From positions 310,001 through 374,000 of the forward strand of contig CM065171.1 in the NCBI GenBank assembly GCA_033026295.1: DNA of 64,000 bases, read 5' to 3'. Of the stretch, positions 20,936 to 34,408 are shown in pieces. The position numbers and the translations under genes are program-made. Numbering within the stretch: position 1 is the first letter of the stretch; each line of letters opens with the position of its first letter. Below the pieces are notes generated by a model. The model was not told where the DNA came from. It saw only the letters and a list, made by a program, of their open reading frames with translations, and searched no databases. The DNA is from Channa striata (lineage: Eukaryota; Chordata; Actinopteri; Anabantiformes; Channidae).

Positions 20936-22529
20936 TTTTAAAACGACGATGAAGAGTTCAGCTCTACACGTCCTTCTTGCTGAAGTGCTGAAGTGTTACA
21001 TTTTTTTAACATGATACAATTTATTATTTGCCCAAAACTTGGCTTTAAAGAAATGTCTAGTCATAACCCTGGAAAAAGGCACGAGTAACTGGTAAGGCTG
21101 ATTTATGAAATGTGGAATGTTTTATTTCCTTACAGAGCAAATAGCTAGAAATCAGTTTATAAAAAACATTGCAAGTAATTATTAACACACTTTTTTTTTG
21201 ACATGCTAGATAACTAGATGCAGAGAAAACTGTGATTCTGTCTCCAGAGGGTCAAAGCAGTGGGGGGAGTTAAAAAAGATCTGCAGACAAAGAAAATGAA
21301 GTTAATACAGAGCTGAGGTTCAAGAGTGAAAAAGATGGGGCTTGGCTTCTCTAAGCATGGCATGCGTGACTCAGGCTTGGAAATACTGCCAAGAAGAGGG
21401 AATGAAAAGAAAACAAGCAGACAGGAAAAGGAGAGAGGGAATATATTTAGTGAGACTATGAAAATAGACTTTGTCTGGCTGGAGGCTGGCCCTGGATGTC
21501 TGACTTGGATGGAGAAGCCCCCAAATGACCCTGGGATCCAACAAAATGTGCATCATGCATTACACTCGGCCTTACACTCTGTGTGCATGTTATAAATTCT
21601 GGTCTAAATTCCTGGTGTTGTAAAAAGGTTTCAGTCTCATGAGCCTCATGAATTTTGGCCAGAAACATGTTGCTGATTCAGACCAGGAATGTGTGTAGAC
21701 TCTCACACACATGTCTTTCTAGGATACTGACATTGTGTGTTCCATAGCCCCTTACCCTGGCATTAACTATCACCTATAAATGCATAACCCCTCTTAAAAT
21801 ATCTCTCCAGACAAGCATGATGGAGATTTTCATGGATCAGCTTGAAAATCACTTGGGTAAGATTCCAGAAGAATGCTGACTGTAACTAAATTGAAGAACA
21901 TAATAACTCGCAAAATGTAGGACACAAATGGTCAATCCTTCTTAGTGTACCTATTGGGACAGTGGGTACAGAAAACAGTTGCCCTCATTGGAAGTTTTCA
22001 CCTTGAAGTTACAAACTTTAGCAGCTTAGATGGGCAAGACTGTACAAACAACAGCTGAAAGCTAATTTTTCCTTGTCATAGCGTCTAGTCTAATGGCAAA
22101 AAAGCCCTTATTTGTAAAGGTTCTGTAACTAGAGGACCCAAAAGCAGAAGGTGAGACTCACAGAGAATGCAACAGGTTTTATTAACACAAGAACTACAGG
22201 TACAGTTATCAAAAATCACACGCATTGTTGATCCTAATAAACTCAACACAGAAACCTAAATCCTAACAAAGCACTCCTTCTCAAAAAGTGTTTAACAATA
22301 TTTAAATCATAAAACAGTGTAACTCAAAGCAGAGACCTAGACTATAACACACTCCCTCAAAAGGTATAACAAAATTAACCAACATAACTGTACTAACTCA
22401 AAGGCAGCGAAATTAAGACTATAACAAGAATAATCACAAACAGGACGTGCGCTGGAGATCGGGAAAAGCCAAGCTGGATCAGGGAATTGCACCAGAACGA
22501 AACCAGACACACTAGCAACCCCAAAACTA
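20936..22529. other. Intron B-C between the L1 and the L2 fragment
   Basis: No host exon or RNA gene recognised. The open frame at 21326-21595 looks random. Bases about 22130-22290 ('gacccaaaagcagaaggtgag' onward) look like the edge of an unclassified repeat into which the next L2 fragment may have inserted. Confidence 0.5.
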
Positions 22530-23475
22530 CTGGTTGGGGTGAGTGGAAAGTGGAGAGAGAAAAGAAAAGACAATAGCAACAAAAAACACCGGGCAGGTTG
22601 GTAGGACCGGTAGCTGTGCACTGGACACAAAGCTCCACACCTGAGGACAGGGACAGAGAGAAGGAGACAGAGAGGGAGAAGCCCAGCTATGGGATAAGGA
22701 AGACACAGAGTTAATGTCATACAGTGGTGATATATAAATGTGGGGTGAAAGGAGAGAGGAAAGAGAAGAGGAAAGTGGCTCAGTGCATCGAGTCCCCCAG
22801 CAGTCTATGCCCATAGCTGCATGACTATATCTAACTATAAGCTTTATTTAAAAAGAAAGGTTTTGGGCCTAGTTTTAAAAGTTGAACCTGGACTAGGAGC
22901 TGGTTCCACAGGAGAGGAGCTTGATAGCTAAAGGCTCTGCCTCCCATTCTGGGAACCACAAGTAGGCCTGCATTCTACAACCGAAGTGGTCTATTAGGAA
23001 TATATGGTACTAGGAGATCTTTTAGGTATGATGGAGCTTGCCTGTTTAGAGCTTTATAAGTCAGAATTTTTTTGATTTTGGATTATTTGAAGGCTTTTTA
23101 GAAAGTTGCTGGGGCAGCCTGAAAGTAGAGAATTACAGTAGTCCAATCCAGAAGTAACAAATGCAAGGACCAGTTTTTCAGCATCACTTTGAGACAGGAT
23201 GCTCCTAATTTTGGCAATGTTCCGTAGGTGGAAAAAGGCTGTTCTAGAGATTTGTTTTATGTGTGAGGTAAATGACAAATCCTGGTCAAAAATGACATGT
23301 CATCTAAAGTAATGATGGGGTTGGACAACATGTTTCTAAGACTTTTAGGCCCAAACACAATAACTTCAGTTTTGCTTGTAGTTTGACTAATTGATTTGTT
23401 TTATCTGGTTTTATAGATATAACTGCATGTCATCAGTGTAGCAATGGAAATTGTGAAGTGTTTTCTATGATACAA
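22530..23475 (-). mobile_element. L2-like LINE fragment, minus strand
   Basis: Shares the 3' region and RT C-terminal domain with 14274-17373 (the FTSHIKQISRTAFFHLRNIA stretch at 23054-23278, and the 3' UTR at 22540-22820). Several internal deletions remove parts of the C-terminal domain. The terminal GAATT repeats are missing. Confidence 0.88.
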
Positions 23476-24111
23476 GACTTGAGAACAAGTTGATTGGAGG
23501 GGTCTTTTGCCTTTAAAGTGTATATTTTAGCTAGGATATACTGTGTAGCTTTGTAACTTTTTCTCAGTTTTATATTTTTTATTAATTATTTTATTATTAT
23601 TTTGTCAAAAAAAAGCCAAATTATATCAACGATGATTCAATATTTAAAAAAATTCAAGGTGTAAACTTGCATTCCACACTCACTGTGAGTCTTAATGAGA
23701 TCCACAAACCAAGAATGGATTATTTCTGATGAACGGTCATGCATACTATATCTTAGATAGCTAGAACTAAATTAGATGAATAAAAACTGAGTCATGGTTG
23801 ATAGTAGATTGCTATTTCTTCAAAGTAAAATCTTCTCCCCAAGGGTACTGAGTAAATATTTGGCGTCACTGGCTACAAATTGCAGCCTTTTGGCAGAACA
23901 ACCCTCTAACTACATTCTTATGGATACATTTATGGCTTATTTAGAACTTGGTAGTCACAAAAACCATAGGTACAGTAATAGAACCCCACTGACTCAGTAT
24001 TTTATTATCGGCTTACAAAATACATATGAGACCAGGATAACCCAAGCTTTTACTCTGAATATGACTCATCAGCCCTCTGAACAGCTGTTAGTAATAATTT
24101 TCTTGTCACAG
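23476..24111. other. Intron B-C, right end
   Basis: AT-rich. Nothing recognised apart from the polypyrimidine-like tract and acceptor AG (24110-24111) of exon C. Confidence 0.6.
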
Positions 24112-24232
24112 AAAATTGGCTGTGATGGCATTATTGGCTCTCCTGCTAAAGAGGACCGCTGTGGTATTTGTAATGGAGATGGGCGCACTTGTAAGATCGT
24201 GAAAGGAGACTTCAACCACACCAAAGGAATGG
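24112..24232 (+). CDS. adamts17: adamts17 exon C: end of the cysteine-rich domain
   Basis: Encodes residues 100-139 plus a split glycine: KIGCDGIIGSPAKEDRCGIC, then NGDGRTCKIVKGDF, the conserved close of the ADAMTS cysteine-rich domain leading into the spacer. Acceptor TCACAG precedes it, and donor GTGAGT begins at 24233. The KEDRCG wording is close to ADAMTS17 as I recall it (ADAMTS19 has REDHCG). The exon sits alone between introns of 19.6 kb and 10.1 kb, with L2 copies in opposite orientations on its two sides. Confidence 0.95.
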
Positions 24233-27200
24233 GTGAGTGTGTGTGATTTAATATCCATAGTATCTAATTTGTATGCCTGAGCTGATATTTATGATATTGC
24301 ATTTCTATAAAAAAAAAGAAATCTGACATCTGGGACATATTACCACGTCACCAAAGCATTGGCACAAGCAAAGGTTTCCCTAGTTGGAATTACATGTAAT
24401 TATATGTATATTATGCAGAATTTCTGCAAACATCTTCACTGGCAGATTATGCCTTGGTCCTTTGGCAAAAATTAAAGCCTTAAGTACTTCTCAAAGATTG
24501 TTTGCACAGGCTATGCAGCATTACTGGTTGCTTGAGATATCACTTTTGGCAAGCCAAGTTTGGAATGTGTTACACTGGATGAGTTGACTTGACAGAGTAC
24601 TCTGCTTACTTTTTTTGGCATGTATGACACATTGTAATATAATTGTACATGTTAATATAAACCCAGTTTCTATCACAATGGTGACATTGGTGACTCTAAA
24701 TTGTCTGTAAGTGTAAAAGTGAGTGTGAATCGTTGTGTATGTCTCTAGATAGACTGGAGACCTGTGCAGGGTGTACCCTGCCCCTCGCCCAATGACAGCT
24801 GAAATAGGCTCCAGCCCCGCTACCCTAAATTGGATAAGTGATTCCAGATTATGAATAGATCGATGTGTACACTGAGCTTTAAACCACAATAAAAAGAAGG
24901 AATTTGATTATAAGTTTTCTTTGGACCTGACGTTTCCCATGGACTTCGATTAATGCAGAGTTCTGTCAGGGTTCTGCATCTGAAAGTCCAGATAACCCTA
25001 ACCAATTTTAATGATTGGCCATAACATAACTAATAATCTTACAAAAAACGTAGGCATGATCTAATATCAAACAGGGACTTGCTTACTTAAAAAAAGATAA
25101 ATATGGCTTTCTATAAAACGATCAAAATTTAACAAAGAACAAGTGATTATGTAGATAACGATGTTGCAGAGTTGCCCTTACGTTTGTCATTGTCAGCTTA
25201 AAATGGCTCCAAACCACAACAAAGCAATGCGATTGTCTCATTCAGCCATTTTAGCCGCACACAATATGAAACACAAACTTACTTTCGGAGATGGCCTTGT
25301 TTTCTAAACAGTCATAAGATCCTGTTTCAGTCTCTCCCAACCACGCTGCATCATCTCCTAATGTGCCACATCAAAACCTAATAAAGAATTCAAGCTGTAT
25401 TCCTGCCAAAAAAAATTTTGTTTTGCCAACTTATCTTATTTCACTATATTTTGTCATACTACAGAAAGTAAGGAGATCATAGACTTTTGAATAGACAAGG
25501 GAACTCCCGAAATCTTTTACCGATACCCTTTTTTTACTTTACCACCTCAAATCATCTTCTTAATTAGTTTTCTATGTATGTATTCTGTTGCATGCCTCCA
25601 TTATGAGGTGAAATGAACGTGCCATTACTGTAATAAACATGGTTTGTGAGGGGCAGCACAACAGAGCAGTAGTTAGCTCTTACCTCAAAGAACATTCAGG
25701 TTTACAACTCGCTCAATGTTTCCTCTATGTACTCTGGGTTAATTTAAAAGTCCAAAAACATGGGTTAACTGGTGATTTTCACTTGCCTGTACAGTAGGTG
25801 TGAATTTGAGAGTGAATGGTTGTTCTATGAGACTGTCAAAACATATATCCAGCAATTTACTAATCCAGTCCTATGACAAATGTTTTAAAACCATCTGTGC
25901 ATGTCTCATATTGGCCATAAATGTGTTTAGCAATGTGTAGAAAAAAATTATAAAAGATGTCTTCTGTGCGCAGTTCTTTAAATATATTTAAAAATTTATA
26001 GATGCATGTATCTTTGCCAGGCACACGCAGATCACACTGAGCCCCACCCCCAAACCCCCAAACCTGACTTTGTCATTTTAAACATTTTGTGTCATGTTAA
26101 CATATTGGAACACATCATATAGATGCTCCCCAACTCCCCAGCTCCCCCTTACTACATTTTACCGGTACTCTGTATAATTGTATTTGAACCTCAGCCTTGC
26201 CATCACTTTTTGATTTGGTATGGATTTGTTTATTTTTATTTTTTAGAATGTAATTGACTTGTGTCAGTAAATCTCAGCTAAAAGTATCTTTTTATTGCAA
26301 TGAGGCCTGTTCTTTAAATGATCTTGCTGTTGTCCCTGCAGCAAGTCTGGGCATCTGTCTAGCAGGTAGCTCTTTGAACCCCAGGATCTCCTGTTATGAT
26401 TGTGACTGCTTGCATGTAAAATTTGTTCAGTTTTGTGGGTTCCTAGTTGTGATGTCCTCTAGCTGTGGTCTTTGATCCTCCAGTTGACACAATGTGTGCA
26501 TGTGGTTCTGTGTAAATGGAGATCTCAGCACTTGGCACAGGGGTTAGCGATGCAAGACTTCCATCGGCTTTGCGTTAGCACTAATAGCTTCTTACTTCTC
26601 GGGCCCCCAAGCTGATAGTGCAGACTGACAGAGCAGATTTAATCCAGCAGTGGTGTTCGGATCACCTTTCATTGAGAAGAAAAAAGTTTTCCATGTGTGT
26701 TGGCTGATATGTTGCCTCTTTAATCTCCATCACACGTGACACCAAAGCACACTTTTCTACAAAAAACACACATAAAAAAGAAATGTCCACAACACCTCAC
26801 ACTACAAGAGAGAAAGAAGATTACATCGTGTCGGTTGGCATGCTGCCAGCCAAAAGCCATGACAAAGCACTCCTTGTTAGGATCCCTCTTAGGATGAGGC
26901 CATCATTAGACATGTTCTACGTGAAACCCCAAAGTGTTATTGGAGACTTGCTGCTTGTAAACCCTTTATAGTGTTGGGACAGTGTCTTGTGTCGAACTTC
27001 CAGATACAGATATTAAGACAGCATTTTCATTGTGCCTGAGACCCAGGATAACTTTCATGGGGATGTGGCATTTACATCAACCCGAGTAGAACACCGGATT
27101 CGCTGTTGATTGTAACTGTTAGAGGGCAATAATCATTCCATTGTGAGGGTGGCTCAGGTTTTCACATAACCCGTGTGCTTGTTCTGAACATGACCTTTCA

Positions 27201-28929
27201 CTTGCACACAGTGGTGGGCCATGCTAGGTGTGAAACTCCCAATGGATGTAGGCCTAGTGTGGCAGTTGCCAGGGCACCAGTTGTAGCGCATGTCTCCTAT
27301 TTGCATGCTGCTTAAAAGTTGGTGATCCATATTAGGTACAAGGCTGTCTGACCCCTGATGGTCCAGCCCTGCTCACAGCAATGGATGAAGCGCTGTGTGT
27401 TAGTGTGTACATGGATTTTGTTCTTATACATGTAACCCTCTTCTTAAACACATCAGGTATTTGTGGACCTGGAAATGACAAAGGCTTGTAAATGAGCATT
27501 GTGCTCATTTCCACATGTGTCTTGTAATCTCTGCACATACGTCTAACAATCTAAAGTTTTTAAGAATTACATCCAAAAAAAATAATTGTGTTTATAAATC
27601 TATATTGCATATGTAGCTTGTGGCCAGTATGAGACATGCACAAATCCTTTTTCAAACATTTGCAATCTGTTTAAGACAACTAAATATGAATTTGTGGCTA
27701 CTTGGGATAGGCTTTAATTTAATTATCCTGTCTTTTGTTTACCTGTCTTCAAGCCACAGGCTCACTTAGGGGAAATTAAATATATTTCGTAATAATATCA
27801 ATGTCAAATATGATTGATACGTGTGTAGTGGCACCAAACATAAGGGCCTGTTAATTAGACAGGCTGATACGCCACAGCACAGAAAAGGTCCAACAGTAGC
27901 TCCTCATTGCTGGATTGCTCTATACTGTTGACAGTGGTGCTTCTGCTACCCATTTCTCCCACTTTTGCATTTTTAAATATGTTGGGAAAAGAAATGCTCT
28001 AGCAGAAATTAGTTGTAGTTACACTTTTTCAAATTACATCCAATGTCTTCTCACTTCCACAGCCTTCCGCGTTTGAAAACATTTGGAAATACTGCAATTA
28101 TGGCTTTGTTAATGTTTTGGTGGTCGAAGTGTCAGAACACATGGAGACTGTTAAATAATTAGCCATGACTTTAAAACCATCAACCTCCAGTATCTGTATC
28201 ATATCATCCAGTGATTCAGCAGAATAGAAAATAACAGAAACTTGGAGCCTCTGCTTGTGACCCTCCTTCCACCTCCTTGTCTTGTCCTCTAGTCACCACT
28301 AGGCAGTGTAAGAGGGTATCAACGTGTGTGCTGACTAAGCCCAGACCTGTCCCCAAATGTTTCTCATGTGAGATGCATGCACTGTGTGTGTGTTTGGTGT
28401 GTGCATGTGTGTGCATTCCTGCACTGCCTGGACTGCCTTTTGTGTTTTACTGTAGGTAGTCGAGATCAGTGGGCTCCTCTTGGAGTTGTAGACTGAATCG
28501 TAGAGCTTGGTTACGGTTACATAACCAGCTGTTTGACCCCATTACCCTGTAACTCAGTCATAAGGAATGCAAGAGACCTATTCCTTTCATTCGAGCTGTT
28601 TCCCTCTCTCTGGTGCAACTAGCTCCAAAGTCATGGAATAGACTAGTCAAAAACTCAAATCCTTAGCATAAACACATTTCTGCCACTTTAGGATTTTGTG
28701 TTTACAACACTGCATAATGCTGCATATCGTATCACTTGGCTTTTACTTTTTTAACCAAAAAAAAAAAAATACTGCTGCATTTGAGCCCACTGCAGTCTGT
28801 GATTAACCATAGGTGGATGGGCATTGTGGTGGAGGGCTGATGGATGCAGTTGGTTAGCTTTAAGGTGTGAACAGTGTGTTTTTCATCTTGCCCTAGTTGC
28901 CCAAATGCGGAGATCTGTACAGGATCACT
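24233..28929. other. Intron C-D, left part
   Basis: No exon recognised. About 24683-24860 is the end of an abundant teleost interspersed repeat ('gggtgtaccctgcccctcgccc'), and about 25640-25840 is the head of the same family ('ggggcagcacaacagagcagtag'). About 28470-28700 may be the worn 3' end of a LINE. The rest is unassigned. A TG-rich stretch lies at 28380-28415. Confidence 0.55.
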
Positions 28930-31165
28930 TTCAGCCTCATAATTCTGTTCTCTTTGACCACTTTCTAATAACATTTGAATTTAATTTAATGGACTACACA
29001 GCAGCTAGAAAAATGTTTTGCTTCAGTAGGTGTTTATCTGAAAACACTGTGAACAAATTTAAGGAAATGATCCCTTCATCATTTACTTCAACATGTACCG
29101 ATATAACTGAGAGTAGCCTGATTAACTGTACTCCTGTACAAGTTGATTACCTGACTGATAATTATGCAGCACCTTTTCATTCCATACTTGATAGTGTTGC
29201 CCCTCTAAAAAACAAGGCAGTAATTCTGAACAGGTGATCTCCATGGTATAGCTGGCAAACATGCAATTTTAAGCAGGCGTCACGAAAACTAGAAAGGAAA
29301 TGGCGTTCCACTCATTCACAAGAATCACGCTTAGCCTAGAAAAAGAGTTTAAACTTAAACAAATTAGCCTCCGTAAAGCCAGAACAGCATATTATTCATC
29401 ACTTATAGAGGAAAACAAGAACAACCCCCGGTTTCTTTTCAGCACTGTAGCCAGGCTGACTAAGAGCCACAGTTCAGTTGAGACTAGTATTCCCTCAACG
29501 CTATGCAGCAATGACTTCATGTCTTTCCTCACAAACAAAATCGAAGCTATTAGAAACAAAATTCACCAGACCCTCCCCACAAATACAACAGAATTAGAAT
29601 GATCAGTAAGTCCTCAGTCCCTTTTAGTCTGCTTTGTGCCCATAGACCTTGCTGAGTTAACTTCAACTATTATGGCATCTAAACCAACAACATGTCTGCT
29701 AGAACCTATTCCAGTTAGACTGCTCAAAGATGCTCTACCCTTATTAGACACGTTCGTATTAGATATCATTAATCTATCTTTACAAACAGGATATGTAGCA
29801 AAGGCCTATAAGGTAGCTGTAATTAAACCTCTACTTAAAAAACCTTGTCTGGATCCAGGTGTCTTAGCCAATTACAGACCAATATCCAATCTCCCCTTTA
29901 TTTCTAAAATACTTGAAAAAGTAGTTGTAAAGCAATTATGTGACCACCTGCACAGAAACGACTTGTTTGAAGAATTTCAGTCAGGATTTAGGGTTCATCA
30001 TAGCACAGAAACCGCACTGATTAAAGTCACCAATGATCTCCTTCTGGCTTCAGATAATGGACTTGTCTCTATACTAGTTCTGCTAGATCTTAGTGCTGCA
30101 TTTGACACCATTGTTCATAAAATATTATTACAGAGAATAGAACATATAATTGGAATTATAGGAACTGCACTAAATTGGTTTAAATCATATCTATCAGATA
30201 GATTCCAATTTGTTGATGTTAATGATGAATCTTCCAAATACACAAATGTTAGTAATGGAGTTCCACAAGGCTCTGTGTTAGGACCAATACTTTTTAATCT
30301 ATATATGTCTCCCCTTGGACACTTTATTAGAAAAAACTCTTTAAATTTTCACTGCTACGCTGATGACACGCAGTTATATCTATCAATGAAACCTGATGAA
30401 ACAAATCAATTAATCAAACTACAAGCATGTCTAAAAGACATAAAGGACTGGATGACGTATAATTTCCTTCTTCTAAACTCAGATAAAACTAAAGTTATTG
30501 TATTTGGGTCTCAAAGTCTAAGAAACATGTTTTCTAACTATATCGCTACTTTAGATGACATGACTCTGGCCCCCAGTAGTACTTCAAGGAATCTCTGAGT
30601 CATTTTTGACCAGGATTTGTCATTTACCTCACACATAAAACAAATCTCTAGAACAGCCTTCTTCCACCTAAGAAACATTGCCAAAATTAGGAGCATCCTG
30701 TGTCAAAGCAATGCTGAAAAACTGGTTCATGCATTCGTTACTTCTAGATTGGACTACTGTAATTCTCTACTTTCAGGCTGCCCCAGTAACTCTCTAAAAA
30801 GCCTCCAATTAATCCAAAATGCTGCAGCAAGATTACTGACTGGGATTGGTAAGAGAGATCATATTTCACCTTCATTAGCTTCTCTCCATTGGCTTCCCAT
30901 TAAATGTAGAATAGAATTTAAAACCCTTCTTCTTACCTATAAAGCTTGAAACGGTCAAGCTCCATCATATCTAAAAGATCTCCTAGTACCATATCATCCT
31001 ACTAGACCACTTTGGTCCCAAAATGCAGGCCTACTTATGGTTCCCAGCATTTCCAAAAGTAGAATGGGAGGCAGAGCCTTTAGCTATCAAGTTCCTCTCC
31101 TGTGGAACCAGCTCCCAGTCCAGATTCAGGAAGCAGACACCCTCACTACTTTTACTTTTAAGACC
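28930..31165 (+). mobile_element. L2-like LINE, + strand copy with a long open RT frame
   Basis: The same family as 14274-17373 in the opposite orientation. It begins in the endonuclease C-terminus (near SVLFDHFLITFEF) and runs through the linker (29300-29602). A 320-residue open frame at 29636-30598 contains the RT fingers and palm (NYRPISNLPFISKILEKVV, LLDLSAAFDTI, GVPQGSVLGPI, and the YADD box at 30356-30367). The C-terminal domain follows at 30617-30949, after a TGA at 30596-30598. It is 5'-truncated and has a few stops, but is better preserved than the copy in the provirus. Confidence 0.94.
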
Positions 31166-31555
31166 GGTTGGGCTGAGTTTAAAGTGGAGAGAGAAAAGAC
31201 CAGAGTAACAAAAGCAACAACAAAACATTGGGCAGGTTAGTAGGACCAGTAGCTGCGCACTGGAGGGCACACAGCGCCAAATCCGGGGACACCTGAAGAC
31301 AGGGACAGAGAGAGAGAAAGAGAGAGGGGGACAGAGAGGCAGAATGACGACTACAGGACAAAGAAGATACAGAGTTAATGTCATACAGTGGTGACGTTAT
31401 AGATGTGGGGTGAGAGGAGAGGATGAAGAGAAGAGGAAAGTGGCACAGTGCAGAGTCCCCCAGCAGTCTAAGCATGCATATATAGCAGCATGACTATAAC
31501 CAACTATAAGCTTTATCAAAGAGGAAGGTTTTGAGTCTAGTCTTAAAAGTAGAGA
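31166..31555 (-). mobile_element. Inverted segment of the same L2-like LINE
   Basis: From 'gaccggttgg' onward the sequence matches 14489-14865, i.e. the L2 3' UTR and the end of its ORF read in reverse. The joined copy therefore turns around at about 31165. The final 3' tail of the element is missing. Confidence 0.88.
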
Positions 31556-31795
31556 GGGTGGTGACTGTGGCGCAGTAGGTTCTTGGTCCAATCCCCGACT
31601 CCTCTGGTCACATGTCAAGTGTCCTTGAGCAAGACACTGAATCCCCCAATTAGGTGCCCCTGGTGAGTATTGGCCAGCTGCATAGAAGCTTCCCCATTGT
31701 TGTATTTAATGTGTGAGTGTGAATGGGTAAATAAGAAGCAGTGTAAAGCGCTGTGAGTACCAACAGGTAGAAAAGTTCCATTTACCATACAAACT
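31556..31795. repeat. Teleost interspersed repeat
   Basis: Carries 'gtggcgcagtagg', 'gagcaagacactgaatccc' and 'gtgtaaagcgctgtgag', a combination seen throughout fish genomes. Class not assigned. A worn relative is at about 33950-34090. Confidence 0.6.
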
Positions 31796-31837
31796 ATTCA
31801 TGTTAGCCATTTAGAAACCCTGATTTTTAACAGCATT

Positions 31838-32215
31838 GGAACTACTACTACTTGTCTTTCGGCTTTTCCCATCAGGGGTCGCCACAGCGAATCATCCTTT
31901 TCCACCTCACTCTATCCTGGGCATCTTTCACTCTGACACCAGCTAACCTCATGTCCTCTGTTAGGACATCCATATACGTATCTCCTCTTTGGTTGTCCTC
32001 TTGCCCTCTTGCCTGGCAGCTCCATCTCCAACATCCTTCTACCAATATATTCACTATCCCTCCTCTGCACATGTCCAAACCATCTCAATCTGGCCTCTCT
32101 GACTTTGTTGCTAACACAGGTTACGTGTGCTGTCCCTCTGATGAGCTCGTTCCTTATTCTGTCCAACCTTGTCACTCCTAAGGAGAACCTTACCATCTTC
32201 ATCTCTGCTGCTTAA
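31838..32215 (-). mobile_element. RTE-like LINE 3' fragment, minus strand
   Basis: Reverse complement of the same family as 1-835: minus-strand frames give FSLGVTRLDRIRNELIRGTA and RLRWFGHVQRR, ending in IRCGDP. A frameshift and a deletion lie near 31975-32010. Confidence 0.88.
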
Positions 32216-32625
32216 ACTCATTCGTTCAAGTCTACAACCCCTCCCGTCCACTGCACTCGGCCAGCGAACGACGTCTGGTAGTCCCAGTACCACACAGAAG
32301 ACACTAAAGAAAACTCTTCAGCTCAGTAATCCCACGGTGGTGGAATGAGCTGCCAAATTCTGTGCACTCAGCGACCTCACTCACTACATTTAAAACACTG
32401 CTGAAAACAGAAACTTCCGTTTCTTTCTTTAAGAAAAAAAAAACCTTCCTGCGTTTTCTTTTTTCTTTACTTGCATCTCATGAAACCGTAACACTTCTTT
32501 GATAGCACTTTACTTTGATGTTTTTCTTCTTAGATTTTATTGCTTGCCTTTTCCTCACTTGTAAGTCGCTTTGGACAAAAGCGTCTGCCAAATGACTAAA
32601 TGTGAATGTAAATGTATCATATTGT
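32216..32625 (+). mobile_element. LINE 3'-end fragment
   Basis: Contains a short coding-like stretch near 32320-32400 and the 3' motif 'gtaagtcgctttggacaaaa' followed by TGAATGTAAATGTA repeats. This ending is common in fish LINEs. Part of the same motif is inverted at 39090-39130. Family not assigned. Confidence 0.55.
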
Positions 32626-34327
32626 CAATTGTGAAGGAAAATCAATACACTTCCCGCTGACCTCACTTAGAATGTGGAGTTTTAAAGTGTAATTTACCTA
32701 ATTTACACTCAGATCCATATCCTATATGTCATTTTATAGTGACATAATTATTACTTTCACTCCAAATGCCACCGCAGTGTTTTATTTCATTTTAATTTTA
32801 TCTTAATCAAGATGTACACTGTAAGTATAGATTGCTTGCTTTAATGTAAGGTTTTGGTAAGAAAATATTGGATGAGCACTGTAGGAATTACAGACATTTT
32901 ATTGCTCTGTCCCCCATTTTTAAAAGATCAAACCTACAATCATAGATTAGTCAGTGCTTATTTGGTTGCAGGTCTTTTGCAGTCAGTGACTACATGGTTG
33001 TAGTGTAGTGTATCAATTCCTGCATGGTATTGGTGTACTTTACCTTTAGCAAGTGAAATTCTACTTTAGTAAAATTTAGGTCAGGAAACTGATGGACATT
33101 AAAACATATTATTATTAAAATCATTGTATCTGTTATGTCTGTTTTAGCTTAGCATTTATTAATATTTTCAGACTTTAAAAATCACATTTGCCTTGCAAGT
33201 TGTTTGACTTTAAATTCATATAACATGAGCTTACTGCACAGGGACATTAATTGCTACAAAAGATAACTAACAATGTACTTTGGGACACAGGAACATAAAA
33301 CTCTTGTGATGACCTTGTGTAATGCTCCTGCTGGAAGATTCTTAACAGTTACCTTGGATGCATGACATCTCCCCTCCCCTTCGTTTTCTGCTGCACTCTG
33401 CCTAAAAAAGACAGGAATGAATCCCCACTTTTAGCCACACCAGAGTCAGTGGTGGTGACTCTGGCGTGGTCTAAACATTTCCACATTGTCATGGCAACAC
33501 AATGTGGTGATGTTTAGGATGGCAGATGGTCGTCATCTTAATTTTTATACAATAAATACAATATTTATACAATAAAACCTTTATTTTAGTCACATTGATC
33601 TCATATACATTTGCACATACGTGTTACAGTGAAATTTACTCCTGCATATTTAACCCATCCCTCTTGAGGGAGCAGAGGAATGCATTGATATTGGCAGACA
33701 ACATATCTGCACCAAACCTCTGTGTAATTTGACTGTGTTTTTGAATATGAACATTACATCTGTTGTTCTGTGCTCATGCCATGCTGAAGGCAGCCGCTAG
33801 TTATAGAGATGGGTTTAGATACTGTAGCTGCTATTGCTTTAGATCCAATTTTATACAGATAAACCAGATTTTAATAACCTTAACATAACACATTTTTAGG
33901 AATGAAAATGGGGAAGCCCACATTTAAAATTCAGGTAAAAGACATTAAAATGGGGTGGCTGTGACTCAGGAGGTAGAGCTGTCATCTGCCAATCAGAGTT
34001 GGACAAGACAATCATTGGTGTGCAAGTATGTGTCTGACTGGATGAATGAGAAGCAACACTTTAAAACTTTGTTTCGGTAAGTAGAAAAGTAGAAGAGTAT
34101 TTATTATTACTATTGTAGAGGTCATGAAATGTTGGTAATCTGTAATGAAAGAGTTGTGGTCTTTAACTACTCCTAACACTAAAAACAACAGAGCAACCTG
34201 TTATAGATACATACAGTATATTTATTATATTTGCTGCCATAAGGCATTGGATTTAGTTGTGCAACGAATAGTCTGCTCTGCATAGCACTGAATATGTTTT
34301 CACCATGTGTTTCTGTCTCTCGATCAG
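32626..34327. other. Intron C-D, right part
   Basis: Unassigned AT-rich intron apart from the worn teleost repeat near 33950-34090. The acceptor CAG before exon D is at 34325-34327. Confidence 0.6.
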
Positions 34328-34408
34328 GCTACATTGAGGCTGTGGTTATCCCTGCAGGAGCCAGGAGGATCAAAGTTGTGGAGGACAAACCTTCCCATAG
34401 CTTTCTGG
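34328..34408 (+). CDS. adamts17: adamts17 exon D: spacer domain, first part
   Basis: An 81-bp exon giving GYIEAVVIPAGARRIKVVED and KPSHSFL (residues 140-166 plus a split codon). VIPAGARRI is the signature start of the ADAMTS spacer, a cysteine-poor beta-rich module that binds matrix and substrate. The first codon is split G|GC with exon C, and the last G|CC with exon E. Donor is GTAAAG. Confidence 0.95.
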
